64,000 nt of DNA from CALGSZ01 sp042408955 (GCA_042408955.1 JBHOQQ010000087.1:1-64000), one strand, 5' to 3'; shown: positions 42,858 through 51,975, counted from the first letter of the stretch. Numbers and translations: made by a program. The notes: generated by a model from the letters alone, not told the origin.

Positions 42858-43506
42858 CGGCCGATGATGTGCAAGAGCCGAGCAGCAGACCGTTTATCCC
42901 GCAAGCGCACGGGCCGGCCTCTCAGTGGTGCGCGACAACCATCGGAGCAAAAAACGCTTGTCCCGTCATCCGAACCCCTAGTCTCGCCAGGGAGAGAGGG
43001 AACAGCAGCCGATCCAACCGGGCCAGATCCCGCCGGCTAGCCGGCGACCACCACCCCTAGGCCGGCTGGGCTCACCCCCGGGTGACCGCCGCGCACCGTC
43101 TTGCCTTTACCCCGCTCGGCTCCAGCCATGCCGCGACGATCCGCTCAAGGACGCCAGCTCAAGAACCGCACCGACGCGGTGCAAGGTGGCCGCCAGATAA
43201 TGCTGGTCAGGCAGCCGGCTGAGACGGCGCCGTCACCAGCGCTTGGCTGCATGCCGCTCCTCTCCTCCAGTGCATCGACCCCGAGGCGGTTACCATCATC
43301 CCACCTTGGTGTCGTTGGTACCGACAGGCCACGGTTTTCAATAGTGGCAAGCTCCTCACATCGCTGAACCGCTGGCACGGATTTTGCCAACTCTTGTCCT
43401 AACCGGTTCACTTCTGTTCCGAGGCGACACTGGCTCCGCAGAAGAATTGACTATGCCTGGCAAGTAGATTGTGCCGATGGCTACCGGCATGCAGGGAACG
43501 ACGTGC
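42858..43506. other. Intergenic region with a 16-bp palindrome
   Basis: About 650 bases between the isomerase promoter and the sensor gene. There is no credible gene. It holds the perfect palindrome CGCCGGCTAGCCGGCG at 43031-43046 and a nearby AGGCCGGCT echo. The promoter of the sensor gene must be here, but no clear -35/-10 pair is seen. Confidence 0.4.
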
Positions 43507-45195
43507 ATGACCAGTGACACTGGCTTCGCCACCCCAATCGCCCTGGATCGCGACCTGTTCATGCGGCGGTTCATCGCGAGTCTTGGCCACCTGAATGAAG
43601 GCGTGCTTGGCAGCGATGTCGCCGGCGCTTACATCATGAACGTCGGCCTTTCCATGGGCGCGGCGATCGAAGCCGAATATAAGCGATTCTGGGGCATCGA
43701 GCGTCCCTTCACGCTCAACGAATACGCACACGTTATCGTCGACCTCAAGCAAAAGATCCAAGGGAATTTCTCTTTGGTGTCTAAATCGGCTGAGAAGGTC
43801 GTAGTTCGCACGACATCAAGTCCATCTGACGCGTTTGTTCGTCAGTCTCCGTCGCTCTGCTTCATGACCAGCGCGGTTTTCGGCGGCATTGCGGCAAGGA
43901 ATTTTGGCTATGCAAAAGTCGTGCTCCATAAGCGCATTGCCTTGGGTGACGATGGGTGCTTTGTCACCGTTCACATCCAACGAACGTCGGAGGCTGAAGC
44001 GAGCGTCGGCCGGGAGTATTACCCAGACGTAGATGGCGCAAGTCCGGATATTGGCGAGCAGTTACACCTCATGGACCGATTACGCACGTTGCGGTCAGAA
44101 CTTAGTGATATGCAGTCCCGATGGGAAGGAATTATCCACGCCGCTGCCGAAGCGATCACCGTCGTGCGCCTTGATGGCCGCATCGAGTTCGCAAACGCCC
44201 AATGGCGGGATCTGCTGTGCATCGAGGGCGCGGAACTCGCCGGCAACCGTTTTGTCAGCCTTGTCCACCCGGATGATCAAGACACCATCGAGCAGCTTGG
44301 CCAGCGCCTCACGGCGGGAGAGCGGCTGGCAGGCTTTCCTCCTCGCGGCCTGCACCGGTCCGGCGCCTGGCGAGATGTACTCCTGAGCGGGGGACCGATC
44401 CGGGATGAGGTCGGGCACATCCAAGCAACGCTGATCATCGCCCGTGATGTCACACATGAGCGGCAAGCCGAGCGCCTGAAAGACGAATTCCTCACGGCCG
44501 CCTCCCCCGAGATCCGCACGCCAATCGCGACGGTCAAGGGAATGACTCAACTCTTATTGCTCACACTTGAGCGCCAGGAGGCAATCGACAAGGCGGATCT
44601 CCGTGACCGGCTGAACACCTTGGTCCAAGAGGTGGACCGGCTCGCGCTCCTCAGCCGGAATCTCCTCGACGTCGTACGCCTGCAAGGTCAACAGTTGCAC
44701 CTTGCTGTCGCTCGGGACGACCTCAACCGCATCACACACGCGGCTGTCGCTCGAAACCGTCACCGAGCCATCACCAGCGCCGGCGCCATGCGCTTGCGAT
44801 GTAGCACACTGACGGACCCGGTGCCTGTCATGGCCGACAGCGACCGTCTCGGTCAAGCGCTCGATCACCTCATTGCCGACGCGCTCAACTACTCACCGCC
44901 TGATAGTATTGTTGACGTTGTCGTAGCACGAGGTGATGAGGTAGCGCAGGTACGCATCATCGATCGAGGCATCGGTCTCCCCGAACAGGACCTCACAAAG
45001 GTAACTGCGCCCTTTACACGAGCCTCAAACGTCTCAGTCGCCAATCATCCGGGCCTCGGTCTTCAGCTCTATTTGGCGCGCGTCATCGTCGAGGCCCACG
45101 ATGGACGCATTTCTTTGACCAGCCAGCCCGGTCGTGGCACAACGGCGCTGGTCACCTTGCCACTAGCCCCTGATGTGACGCCGATCAATGCCTGA
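43507..45195 (+). CDS. PAS-domain sensor histidine kinase-like protein lacking the phospho-acceptor His
   Basis: About 562 residues. The N-terminal 190 resemble methanogen output domain 1-type sensor regions (SLCFMTSAVFGGIAARNFGYAK), then a PAS domain (about 210-325), a HisKA-like helix pair and an HATPase_c domain. The H-box reads AASPEIRTP where kinases have ASHELRTP: residue 334 is Pro (CCC, one base from His CAC). The N-box reads LIADALNYSP with Asp458 (GAC) for the essential Asn. The G1 (DRGIGLPEQD) and G2 (GLGLQLYLA) boxes remain. By family rules it should not autophosphorylate. The start at 43507 fits AGGGA nine bases upstream; 43489 or 43471 are alternatives. It overlaps the next gene by eight bases. 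Confidence 0.85.
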   Translation: MTSDTGFATPIALDRDLFMRRFIASLGHLNEGVLGSDVAGAYIMNVGLSMGAAIEAEYKRFWGIERPFTLNEYAHVIVDLKQKIQGNFSLVSKSAEKVVVRTTSSPSDAFVRQSPSLCFMTSAVFGGIAARNFGYAKVVLHKRIALGDDGCFVTVHIQRTSEAEASVGREYYPDVDGASPDIGEQLHLMDRLRTLRSELSDMQSRWEGIIHAAAEAITVVRLDGRIEFANAQWRDLLCIEGAELAGNRFVSLVHPDDQDTIEQLGQRLTAGERLAGFPPRGLHRSGAWRDVLLSGGPIRDEVGHIQATLIIARDVTHERQAERLKDEFLTAASPEIRTPIATVKGMTQLLLLTLERQEAIDKADLRDRLNTLVQEVDRLALLSRNLLDVVRLQGQQLHLAVARDDLNRITHAAVARNRHRAITSAGAMRLRCSTLTDPVPVMADSDRLGQALDHLIADALNYSPPDSIVDVVVARGDEVAQVRIIDRGIGLPEQDLTKVTAPFTRASNVSVANHPGLGLQLYLARVIVEAHDGRISLTSQPGRGTTALVTLPLAPDVTPINA

Positions 45196-45562
45196 GCAGG
45201 TTCTCATCATTGAAGACGATATGGGCCTGCGCGAGACACTCCGGCAACTCCTGGAGCTCGATGGCTATGACGTGGCAACCGCATCCGACGGCATCGAGGG
45301 CATCGAGCGCTTTGAGACAGGCACCACAAGTGTCGTGGTTCTCGATCTGATGATGCCCCGCCTGGACGGCTTTGGCTTTGCCAGTGAGCTGGAACGCCGG
45401 GGCTGGCGCAAAACCACATCCATCCTGGTGCTCACGGCCGATGGCCGAGCACAAGAAAAGGCAGCACGAGTGGGCGCGGACGCTTGGTTGGAAAAGCCAT
45501 TCGATGTGTTGGTATTTCTTGAGAAGGTCGCAAAATTGGCACGCCGAGCTAGCAGTCCATGA
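45188..45562 (+). CDS. Single-domain response regulator (receiver only)
   Basis: A 124-residue CheY-like receiver with no output domain. The acidic pair IIEDD (residues 8-11), phospho-acceptor Asp53 in VVLDLMMPRLDG, the Thr in VLTADG and Lys103 in WLEKPFD are all intact, so it should accept phosphate. The ATG at 45188 lies inside the 3' end of the sensor gene, so translation is coupled. With a neighbour that cannot phosphorylate itself, its phosphodonor may be another kinase. Confidence 0.93.
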   Translation: MPEQVLIIEDDMGLRETLRQLLELDGYDVATASDGIEGIERFETGTTSVVVLDLMMPRLDGFGFASELERRGWRKTTSILVLTADGRAQEKAARVGADAWLEKPFDVLVFLEKVAKLARRASSP

Positions 45563-46271
45563 TTCGTCCTGGCCCTTAGCGGCTAGCGCTGAGGTCACAA
45601 ATCTGGCGGCAGAGGCTGCAAGCGGTGTCCACTATTGACGCTGGTTGGCACGGCGCCACCTGGCCCGCCGAAGGCAACACCGCGATAGGCGTGAAGCATT
45701 CGGACCTCGTCATCGCCGGTTGCTGGCAAGCGGCGATGATTGCACAAGCCGATATCGTCTCAGGGACTGGAGCGGTGGAAAGGATCGGACGCGCTGCGCG
45801 AATGTCCGGCTCGTGGCCGCGGCCAGCGCTCGAAGCGCTCAGACGCGGTTGAGATTCCCACGCGCTGAACTGCGACTACCAGCGACGACATCAACTGACC
45901 TGAAAATTGAATGGCGTCAGTCAGTGCTGGAGGTCCGGCCTGATCTTGGAGCATGGCGCTGACTCCCTTCTGGCCTTGCAGCACACCCGCACAACGAACG
46001 AGCAGACGTAAAGCCGATAACTCGGAGAGAGTCTGGCGCTCGACGCTCGTTCCGGGATCCAGCAGCCCCAGCACAAACAACGTCCATTGCTGGCATTCGC
46101 AACAGCATCGTTGATGGCATTGCCTATCAGGGGTGACACTGGTGAGGGTCACAATCATGCCATACTTACACCACGATCCGAGCGTCCTTGTGGCAAACCA
46201 ACCGTAGGCGCATGCTTGAGCCGAAGCGATCGAACGGCGGAGCGCCCGAAGAGACGGAGAGGAGAGACCTA
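45563..46271. other. Intergenic region with competing weak ORFs
   Basis: About 700 bases. On the plus strand 45625-45852 could encode 75 residues (GTG start, IDAGWHGATWPAEGNTAIGV). On the minus strand a long frame passes through 45760-46476 but overlaps the start of the zinc-ribbon gene. Neither has a recognised family or a convincing Shine-Dalgarno. GTGAC/GTCAC arms near 46133-46152 are the only small inverted repeat noticed. Confidence 0.35.
45625..45852 (+). CDS. Possible small protein of unknown function
   Basis: A 75-residue frame from GTG at 45625 with AGAGG nine bases upstream. The first 55 residues (to GTGAVERIGRAAR) have a protein-like mix with two Trp and no runs, while the last 15 look like spacer. 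No family is recognised. It could be a remnant of a longer gene. The reading is weak. Confidence 0.22.
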   Translation: MSTIDAGWHGATWPAEGNTAIGVKHSDLVIAGCWQAAMIAQADIVSGTGAVERIGRAARMSGSWPRPALEALRRG

Positions 46272-47114
46272 ATGGTTGATCGATGCCCAAATTGTGGACA
46301 AACGGTGCGCCCTGGCGCGAGGTTCTGCACAAGCTGTGGATTTCGCCTTCCAGAGCAGGCCCCGCCGGAGCAGCCGCCAGCGGTGGGACGGTCGCCGTTT
46401 GCGACGACCTCGACGGTTGCGCCATGGTGGAAGTCAACACAGCCTGGTGAGGCACCGGCCGAAACGCCAAGTGCACCTACCATGCCTCAAGAAAGCGAGG
46501 CTACGCCGGCCGGTGTGGAGGCAGCGGCGGCTGAGGCGGCTTCCGCATCCGCACCAGAGGTGCTCCCCCAGGAAGCGGAGGCTCCTGCGGCGGATGCCGC
46601 CCCGGAGGCCGTTGAGGCGGCCCCGGCACCTGAGGAGGTGCCGGCTTGGGAGTCGCACGTACCCGCAGGGGAAGAGTTCGAGGCGCCACCGGTGAGTGAG
46701 CGATCCCTGTGGGAGGAAACCGTGGCAGAAGTAACCGCGTTGCGGCAGCGACACGAGGCTGTTGCATTGGGCGAAGCTGGTGTGGCCGAAGCCGGCGAGC
46801 TACTCCAACGTGCTGAAGAGCTGTTGGATCAACTGCGGGCGTTGTTGCCGCAACTAGCGGCACGCGGCACGGTGGTGGTTGATCCAGAGGCTGTCGCCGC
46901 TGGATTGGAGGCAGCCCGCGAAGAGCTTGCCATGAAGCGCGCCACGTTTGACACGCTGGGCGAGGTCGCAGAGCGCGCTCGTGCCCACCCGCGTGATCTC
47001 GATGTGATGCTCGATCTCGTGGCTCGAGCGGAGGATATCATCGCGCTCAAGGCCGCATATACGCGGGCGCTTGCCGCGATTGACGATGCGCTGGCGGCAC
47101 TGCGCAAGCGCTGA
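46272..47114 (+). CDS. Zinc-ribbon protein with Ala/Glu-rich linker and coiled coil
   Basis: 280 residues. The N-terminal zinc ribbon CPNCGQTVRPGARFCTSCG (residues 5-23) has two CxxC pairs. A long disordered Pro/Ala/Glu-rich linker spans about 28-150, and the C-terminal 130 residues are helical with heptad-like Leu/Ala repeats (ELLQRAEELLDQLRALLPQLA). There is no membrane segment. The layout suits a scaffold or adaptor; the function is unknown. GGAGAGGAGAGACCTA precedes the ATG. It ends convergently with the PRC-barrel gene across a strong hairpin. Confidence 0.75.
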   Translation: MVDRCPNCGQTVRPGARFCTSCGFRLPEQAPPEQPPAVGRSPFATTSTVAPWWKSTQPGEAPAETPSAPTMPQESEATPAGVEAAAAEAASASAPEVLPQEAEAPAADAAPEAVEAAPAPEEVPAWESHVPAGEEFEAPPVSERSLWEETVAEVTALRQRHEAVALGEAGVAEAGELLQRAEELLDQLRALLPQLAARGTVVVDPEAVAAGLEAAREELAMKRATFDTLGEVAERARAHPRDLDVMLDLVARAEDIIALKAAYTRALAAIDDALAALRKR

Positions 47115-47161
47115 GCTCTGGCAAATACGTGCCACGCGCCGTACCTGTTGAGCAGGGCCGA

Positions 47162-47185
47162 AGCGCGGGCCTTGAGGCCCGCGCT
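47162..47185. terminator. Bidirectional terminator-like hairpin
   Basis: AGCGCGGGCC (47162-47171) and GGCCCGCGCT (47176-47185) form a perfect 10-bp stem with loop TTGA, between two convergent genes that end at 47114 and 47245. Confidence 0.7.
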
Positions 47186-47244
47186 CCTACCCACATGATT
47201 GCCCTCCGGATGCGAGGAAATTCCAATGGCAGGAAGCATCCGAG

Positions 47245-47784
47245 CTAATCTGCTGCCATCGTATCGGACTTGCGTTGCAAACGGCTGAGCGGTGAGACAC
47301 TCGGCGTCTCAACGAAATCCTTCCCCGCGTTCGAAACAGCCCGGCGCGGGTTATGCGCCCCTGAGCGCTGGCTCTTCAGCAATACCTTGGGATCGACACG
47401 CGCAAATTGCTTCTTATCAAACTCAAGTGCGCTCGCGACCCGCTCAGCGAACTGAATCCGGTTGATCGTCAGGAAGACTGCGCTTCCGGCTGTTTTATCC
47501 ACGAGCTCTGGCGGCAGCAGCACCCAGCGCTGCTCTCCATCAACCGCAATGACGAGATCCTCAACCTCACCAGATATGTCGTTGACGACGACTTTCTTGA
47601 GCGTGCCAACTTTGCCGTCGGTAGCGTAGACCGCGCCGTTCCGCTCGTAGCGAATGTTATGATCGCGCCGCAAGAGCAGCTCGGGCGGAATCCCCGGACT
47701 GTCGTCCTGCATCCGGCGCTTTTGTTTTGCTGTCCCTTGTGACTTCGCCCCCTGGGGCGTTGACGGCCCAGACAATAGGCGCAT
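47245..47784 (-). CDS. PRC-barrel domain protein
   Basis: 179 residues. A PRC-barrel-like core spans about 42-105: NIRYERNGAVYATDGKVGTLKKVVVNDISGEVEDLVIAV with a second VLLPPELVDKTAG strand set. Flanks are basic and low-complexity. PRC-barrel proteins are stress- or RNA-associated adaptors, and no activity is predicted. It is preceded on the minus strand by the DUF1002 gene after 21 bases, so they are likely co-transcribed. Confidence 0.75.
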   Translation of the reverse strand: MRLLSGPSTPQGAKSQGTAKQKRRMQDDSPGIPPELLLRRDHNIRYERNGAVYATDGKVGTLKKVVVNDISGEVEDLVIAVDGEQRWVLLPPELVDKTAGSAVFLTINRIQFAERVASALEFDKKQFARVDPKVLLKSQRSGAHNPRRAVSNAGKDFVETPSVSPLSRLQRKSDTMAAD

Positions 47785-47805
47785 CGCTCACCTCCGGTCT
47801 TCCAC

Positions 47806-49269
47806 TCAGGCCGCGGCTATGCGCTTGACCACGAAGGGATCGCGATCGATCTTGCCGCGCACGACGATCAATCCTCCGAGAAGTCCCAGCGCTGGTACCA
47901 GCCACCAGAGCTTCGCCATCCTTGCCAGAACGCTGACTGGCGCTGCCGTCGCGACGATTTCCCGCACCTGTTGCGTGTTGCCATCAACCGTCAAGGTCGC
48001 GGAATCACCCTTGACCAGCGCTCCGAGCTCGGAAGCCTTCCCGTCGCGGGTGACTCTTGCATCGGCATCGACCGTGTACGTTACGGGATCCTGGCGACCA
48101 ACTGGCTTGATGGTGAGCTGATCCCCATCGACGCGCGAGATCGTTCCGGTGACAGCGAATGGTGCGGGAGTCGGCGTCGGCAGTGGCGGCGGCGTCGCAG
48201 TCGGCTGTGCTGCGGCAGTCGCCGTCATTGCCGCGATTGCCTGCTGAGTCGCCGCTGCGGCTTGCGCCGTGGCAGTCAGGGCCGCCTCGGCCTCAGCCGT
48301 GGCAGTGAGCGCCCGCCGGGCTTCGGCCGTTGCCGTCTTTGCGGCCGCTGCCTGCGCGGTCGCCGTTTGCCGGGCACGCCGGATTGCGATGCCCTCGCCT
48401 GTCATGGTGATCCGCGTGTTGTCCTCGTTGTACGTAATCGTCCAACCGGCGGAGAAGGTGCTCCAGTCGATATCAGCCTTCGCGAGCCGGACGAACAGAT
48501 CAATAAGCTGGGCCCGCTTGTCTTCCGGAAAGGCAATGCCGGCGGCAGTTTCCTGAGCTCTGAGCGCGGCGTCGATATCGCTTTTCTTCTTCAGTCCGTC
48601 AATGACGATCGTCTTCTGAGTTTCAAGGATCACATTGGCTGCCGGCTGCACCCCATCGGTCGCACCGGGGAAGCTGCTTATCGCCTGCCCGATTTCGGCC
48701 GTGAGCGCGAGCTCTTCGAGCGCAAGCCGCTGCCGCTCCTTGGATGTGTTGCCGCTTGCGCAGGGCGCCAGATCCCAAGTCTTGAAGACACCGGCCAGCG
48801 CCGTCGTGCCGAGCGCGCTCGAATCGTAGGGACCAGAAACGACCAGCGTGGCATCGCCGATGCCTGCTGTCACCAGCGCCATCGCGTACATGCTGGGAGT
48901 CACGAGCGAGATGTTGCGAGTTTGGACTTCCAAGCCCTCTCCCAAATCGCGGCAGCTGAGCGCTGTTGACGAGTAAGCTCCCGTCACCCCTTGGCCGATG
49001 TCGTCGAGAATGCCCTTCATGGCCTCGTTCGTCTCGGCCTCAGTGATCGTGTAAACCTTATCATTCGGTCCCTTTTTGAAGAAATCGAGCATTTCCTGGC
49101 GCTGAGCATCGGAAAGACTCTCGCCAAGCGTAATGACCTTACCCTTCTTGGCGGCAAATCCGGCCTGCCCGGCCACCGAGGCCACGATTGCCAAGGCCAG
49201 CCCAATCGCCGTCATCCACCGGAAGAACCGGAGCTGGCGTTGTGCAGCAGCACCCGTGTCATCATGCAT
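47806..49269 (-). CDS. DUF1002 family membrane-anchored extracellular protein
   Basis: About 487 residues. An N-terminal hydrophobic segment (MTAIGLALAIVASVAGQAGFA near residues 18-38) exports it. The DUF1002-like region (about 45-250) has SLVTPSMYAMALVTAGIGDATLVV and the ALGTTALAGVFKTWD motif. A linker of TATAEA/LTATAQAAA repeats and a PTPTP stretch (about 330-390) leads to a small beta domain (GTISRVDGDQLTIKPVG) like DUF5666-type folds. A C-terminal helix (LWWLVPALGLLGGLIVV) and a basic tail follow. The start at 49269 is chosen because the signal then sits near the N-terminus. Function unknown. Confidence 0.72.
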   Translation of the reverse strand: MHDDTGAAAQRQLRFFRWMTAIGLALAIVASVAGQAGFAAKKGKVITLGESLSDAQRQEMLDFFKKGPNDKVYTITEAETNEAMKGILDDIGQGVTGAYSSTALSCRDLGEGLEVQTRNISLVTPSMYAMALVTAGIGDATLVVSGPYDSSALGTTALAGVFKTWDLAPCASGNTSKERQRLALEELALTAEIGQAISSFPGATDGVQPAANVILETQKTIVIDGLKKKSDIDAALRAQETAAGIAFPEDKRAQLIDLFVRLAKADIDWSTFSAGWTITYNEDNTRITMTGEGIAIRRARQTATAQAAAAKTATAEARRALTATAEAEAALTATAQAAAATQQAIAAMTATAAAQPTATPPPLPTPTPAPFAVTGTISRVDGDQLTIKPVGRQDPVTYTVDADARVTRDGKASELGALVKGDSATLTVDGNTQQVREIVATAAPVSVLARMAKLWWLVPALGLLGGLIVVRGKIDRDPFVVKRIAAA

Positions 49270-49483
49270 CGTTCGAGAGCTCCCCGTACCGAGTTCGCGA
49301 GGCAGACGCGCATCCAAGCGCCCAGTTTGCGCTGCTTGTTAGGCGGACAGCCGTCGCTGACCGTCCCTCGCCATACTAGCCCGGATTGCGCACGAGGGGT
49401 GTGACCAGATAGTCCCGTTTGCCGAACAGCGGCGCTCGCGCGTGCGCCGGCATGTCGTACGAAGCAATGTAGGCGCATCCACG

Positions 49484-50716
49484 CTAGCCCACGAGGTACC
49501 GCACCATGCCGAGCACGGCCCCGCCAGCAATGAGCCATACCGAATTCACTGGACGCCGCCAGAGGAGCGCGACGCACACGAGCGCAATCACCGCTGTCGG
49601 CACGTCAACGATGGCTTCCTCGCCCAGACGGAGTGTTACAGCCGCCATCAGGCCAAGCGCGGCGACGTTGACATCATCCAGGAGTTGCCCCAGGGCGGGC
49701 TGCTGGCGCATGCGCCGAATGAGCGGATGAGTCAGGCCGACGAAGCAGAATGCTGGAAGGAAAATGCCAATCGTCGCCAGAATTGCCCCGAGCCATCCTC
49801 CTACCACGTAGCCGATGAACGTGGCGGTCGAAAAGACCGGCCCCGGCGTGACATTGCCGACCGCGACCGCGTCGAGCAATTGGTCGTCCGTCAGCCATCG
49901 GTAACGAACGACAAAGTCGTTATGCAGGAAGGCGAGCAAGACATAGCCCGATCCGTAGAGGGTAGCCCCGATCTTGAGGAAGGTCAGGAACAACCGCAGC
50001 CCGGAATAGGGTACTCCTGCCGCCACCGCTGCTAGTGGCAACAGCACCGTAGGAAGAACGGGACCCGCAAGCGCGAACGACCAGGTTCCTGCCCGGTATT
50101 CAGCGGCGATGCGCCGAATCATGAAGAGCGCGGCCGCGCCGCCAAAGAGCAGCGCGAGCTCGTTGATCCCGAGAAGGTAGAGGACGACCACTACCGTCGC
50201 GCCAAACACGTGGATCTTGCCCTTGATCGCGACGGCGCTGAGCCGCCACAGTGCCTGCGCCACGATGGCGACCACTGCCGGCTTGATGCCATAGAGGAGC
50301 CAGCTTCCAACCGGCGTGGCGCCAAAGCGCACGTAGAGCCAGGCGAACACGAGCGTCAGCAACGCCGCTGGGGCGATAAAGCAGACGCCGGCGATGATCA
50401 ACCCCCACCGCCCGGCCCGCTCGTGGCCCACGTGCATTACCACCTCGGTAGAATTCGGGCCAGGGATCAGGTTGGTCGCTCCGAGCAAGTCGAGGAAATG
50501 CCCATCGGTGAGCCAGCGGCGACGCTCAACGACCTCGTGCCGCAGCATCGCGATGTGTGCCGCCGGACCACCGAACGCGGTCAAGCCGAGCTTGAGTGCC
50601 AAGAGGGCCACGGAACGCACGTCTCCGGATTCACTGAGTTGACCGGCGTTTGTGACCGCGCGCCGGGCCCGGCTGACAATCTTGCTGGTCACTGCCTCTT
50701 TCTCGCTTGAAAACAC
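49484..50716 (-). CDS. chrA: Chromate transporter, ChrA (CHR) family
   Basis: A 410-residue inner-membrane protein of the CHR superfamily, proposed to export chromate by proton-linked exchange. It is the bidomain (long-chain) form: the CHR core is duplicated, with GLTAFGGPAAHIAMLRHEVVE and NLIPGPNSTEVV in the first half and GATLYGSGYVLLAFLHNDFV and GNVTPGPVFSTATFIGYV in the second. About ten helices are predicted. The GTG start lacks a clear site; a GTG eight codons later behind AAAGAGG is an alternative. It faces the DUF1989 gene divergently across 93 bases. Confidence 0.93.
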   Translation of the reverse strand: MFSSEKEAVTSKIVSRARRAVTNAGQLSESGDVRSVALLALKLGLTAFGGPAAHIAMLRHEVVERRRWLTDGHFLDLLGATNLIPGPNSTEVVMHVGHERAGRWGLIIAGVCFIAPAALLTLVFAWLYVRFGATPVGSWLLYGIKPAVVAIVAQALWRLSAVAIKGKIHVFGATVVVVLYLLGINELALLFGGAAALFMIRRIAAEYRAGTWSFALAGPVLPTVLLPLAAVAAGVPYSGLRLFLTFLKIGATLYGSGYVLLAFLHNDFVVRYRWLTDDQLLDAVAVGNVTPGPVFSTATFIGYVVGGWLGAILATIGIFLPAFCFVGLTHPLIRRMRQQPALGQLLDDVNVAALGLMAAVTLRLGEEAIVDVPTAVIALVCVALLWRRPVNSVWLIAGGAVLGMVRYLVG

Positions 50717-50809
50717 ACTGATGACCGCTACGGTATCATTTCACGCGCTCCGAGCCACCGTGCAACTAGCCGGTGATGCTATGCCTGTTCGGGTAGAAAG
50801 AGGACGTGC

Positions 50810-51427
50810 GTGAGTCAGGTGCTCCTTGGCCGCATGGCCATTAAAGCGCGACAGATTAAACCAGGGGAAGCGTTCGGCGCCGAGGTTCAAGCTGGCCAGC
50901 TCATCCAGATTATCACGGTGGAAGGGAAGCAGGTCTCCGACTTCGTCGCCTTCAACGCTGCCGATCCTGCCGAACACCTTTCCACGGGCGTCACGCGCTC
51001 GAAAAATAGCTCGATCATGCTCCAAAAAGGGATGGCGATCTATTCGAACCGTCGCAACCCGATGTTCGAACTCGTCGAGGATAGCGTCGGGCGCCATGAC
51101 ATGTTGTTCGCGGCCTGCGACCCGCGGAGGTACAAGGACGACTTCGGCCTGGACGATCACCCAAGCTGCAAAGCGGCGCTGGCGATGGCGCTCGCGCCCT
51201 ACGGGATCGACTTCGATCGCATCCCCGATCCGATCAATTGGTTCATGAACGTTTCGATCCTTCAGCGGGGTGAATTGGAGATTCGCGAATCGCTGGCCGA
51301 GCGCAACGACTTCGTGATCCTGAGAGCGCTCATGGATACGATCATCGGCGTGACCGCGTGCCCGCAGGACCAGAACCCGGTCAATGCGTTCAAGCCGACC
51401 GATATCCTGACGCGCATCTTTCGCTGA
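50810..51427 (+). CDS. DUF1989 / urea carboxylase-associated family protein
   Basis: A 205-residue cupin-like protein of the DUF1989 family. Landmarks are the IKPGEAFGAEVQAGQLIQIITVEGKQVSDFVAFN opening, STGVTRSKNSSIML, MFELVEDSVGRHDMLFAACDPRRY with the Cys, and a terminal DIITGVTACP-like stretch (DTIIGVTACPQDQNPVN). Relatives occur in urea amidolyase clusters and in amino-acid or nucleobase breakdown; here no urea carboxylase is next to it. GTG start with AAAGAGG six bases upstream. It stands alone before the repeat cluster. Confidence 0.88.
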   Translation: MSQVLLGRMAIKARQIKPGEAFGAEVQAGQLIQIITVEGKQVSDFVAFNAADPAEHLSTGVTRSKNSSIMLQKGMAIYSNRRNPMFELVEDSVGRHDMLFAACDPRRYKDDFGLDDHPSCKAALAMALAPYGIDFDRIPDPINWFMNVSILQRGELEIRESLAERNDFVILRALMDTIIGVTACPQDQNPVNAFKPTDILTRIFR

Positions 51428-51774
51428 TCACCGGCGGTTGCTCTAGCCCGCGAGATGACCTCGACCAGCGTGACCGGTTACGCTTTTTCGGTGCTGTCGC
51501 TCAAGGACGTGCACCAGAAGCAGGTGGCCATAGCTTGACGCCCACGTCGAAGCTCGCCGTGCGTGTCCACATCGTTCTATGAACGAACGTCCCTTCTGGA
51601 CGCGCTCGCGCCCGACGCAGCATCCGCCCCGGCGCGCTCCCACCCCGCACGCCGCAGTCCCCGGGTCACGGGTCACGAAACCCGAGCGAGTGCTCACCAT
51701 CTGCCCACCCGGTACCCGGCGAGTGACGCTGCCCGGTATGGAGGTGGGTGCGCGCGGGAGCCCCCAGCACCCCC

Positions 51775-51803
51775 GTCATTCCGAGTGCAGCAAGGGATCT
51801 CTC
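51775..51803 (+). repeat. GTCATTCCGAG repeat, copy 1
   Basis: GTCATTCCGAGTGCAGCAAG followed by GGATCTCTC. It matches copies 2 and 3 with a few changes. Confidence 0.7.
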
Positions 51804-51892
51804 GAGAGGAGCAGTCAGCCGTTAGCCATCGGTGCACCACCGCAGCGTCGCATCCTGATGGCTGATCGCTGAAACCTGAGCGCTCGCGCAGC

Positions 51893-51934
51893 GATCCCGC
51901 GCTGCGCACTCCCGCGTGATCGCGAACGGGATGA
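51893..51934 (-). repeat. Diverged repeat of the GCGAACRGGATGA type
   Basis: Plus-strand GATCCCGCGCTGCGCACTC then CGCGAACGGGATGA. It matches the copy at 52150-52201 (GATCCCTCGCTCCGCGCTC...CGCGAACAGGATGA), which continues into GACGGG, the reverse complement of the CCCGTC start of the main repeat. Confidence 0.45.
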
Positions 51935-51975
51935 TCGTGTTGGCATCCCCTTTCGACTAGCGCACCCACCACTCC

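Noticed and set aside
45760..46476. A 238-residue minus-strand frame before the zinc-ribbon gene
   Set aside because: It overlaps the zinc-ribbon start, has no recognised domain and no Shine-Dalgarno. Parts look protein-like, so the region is described as uncertain.
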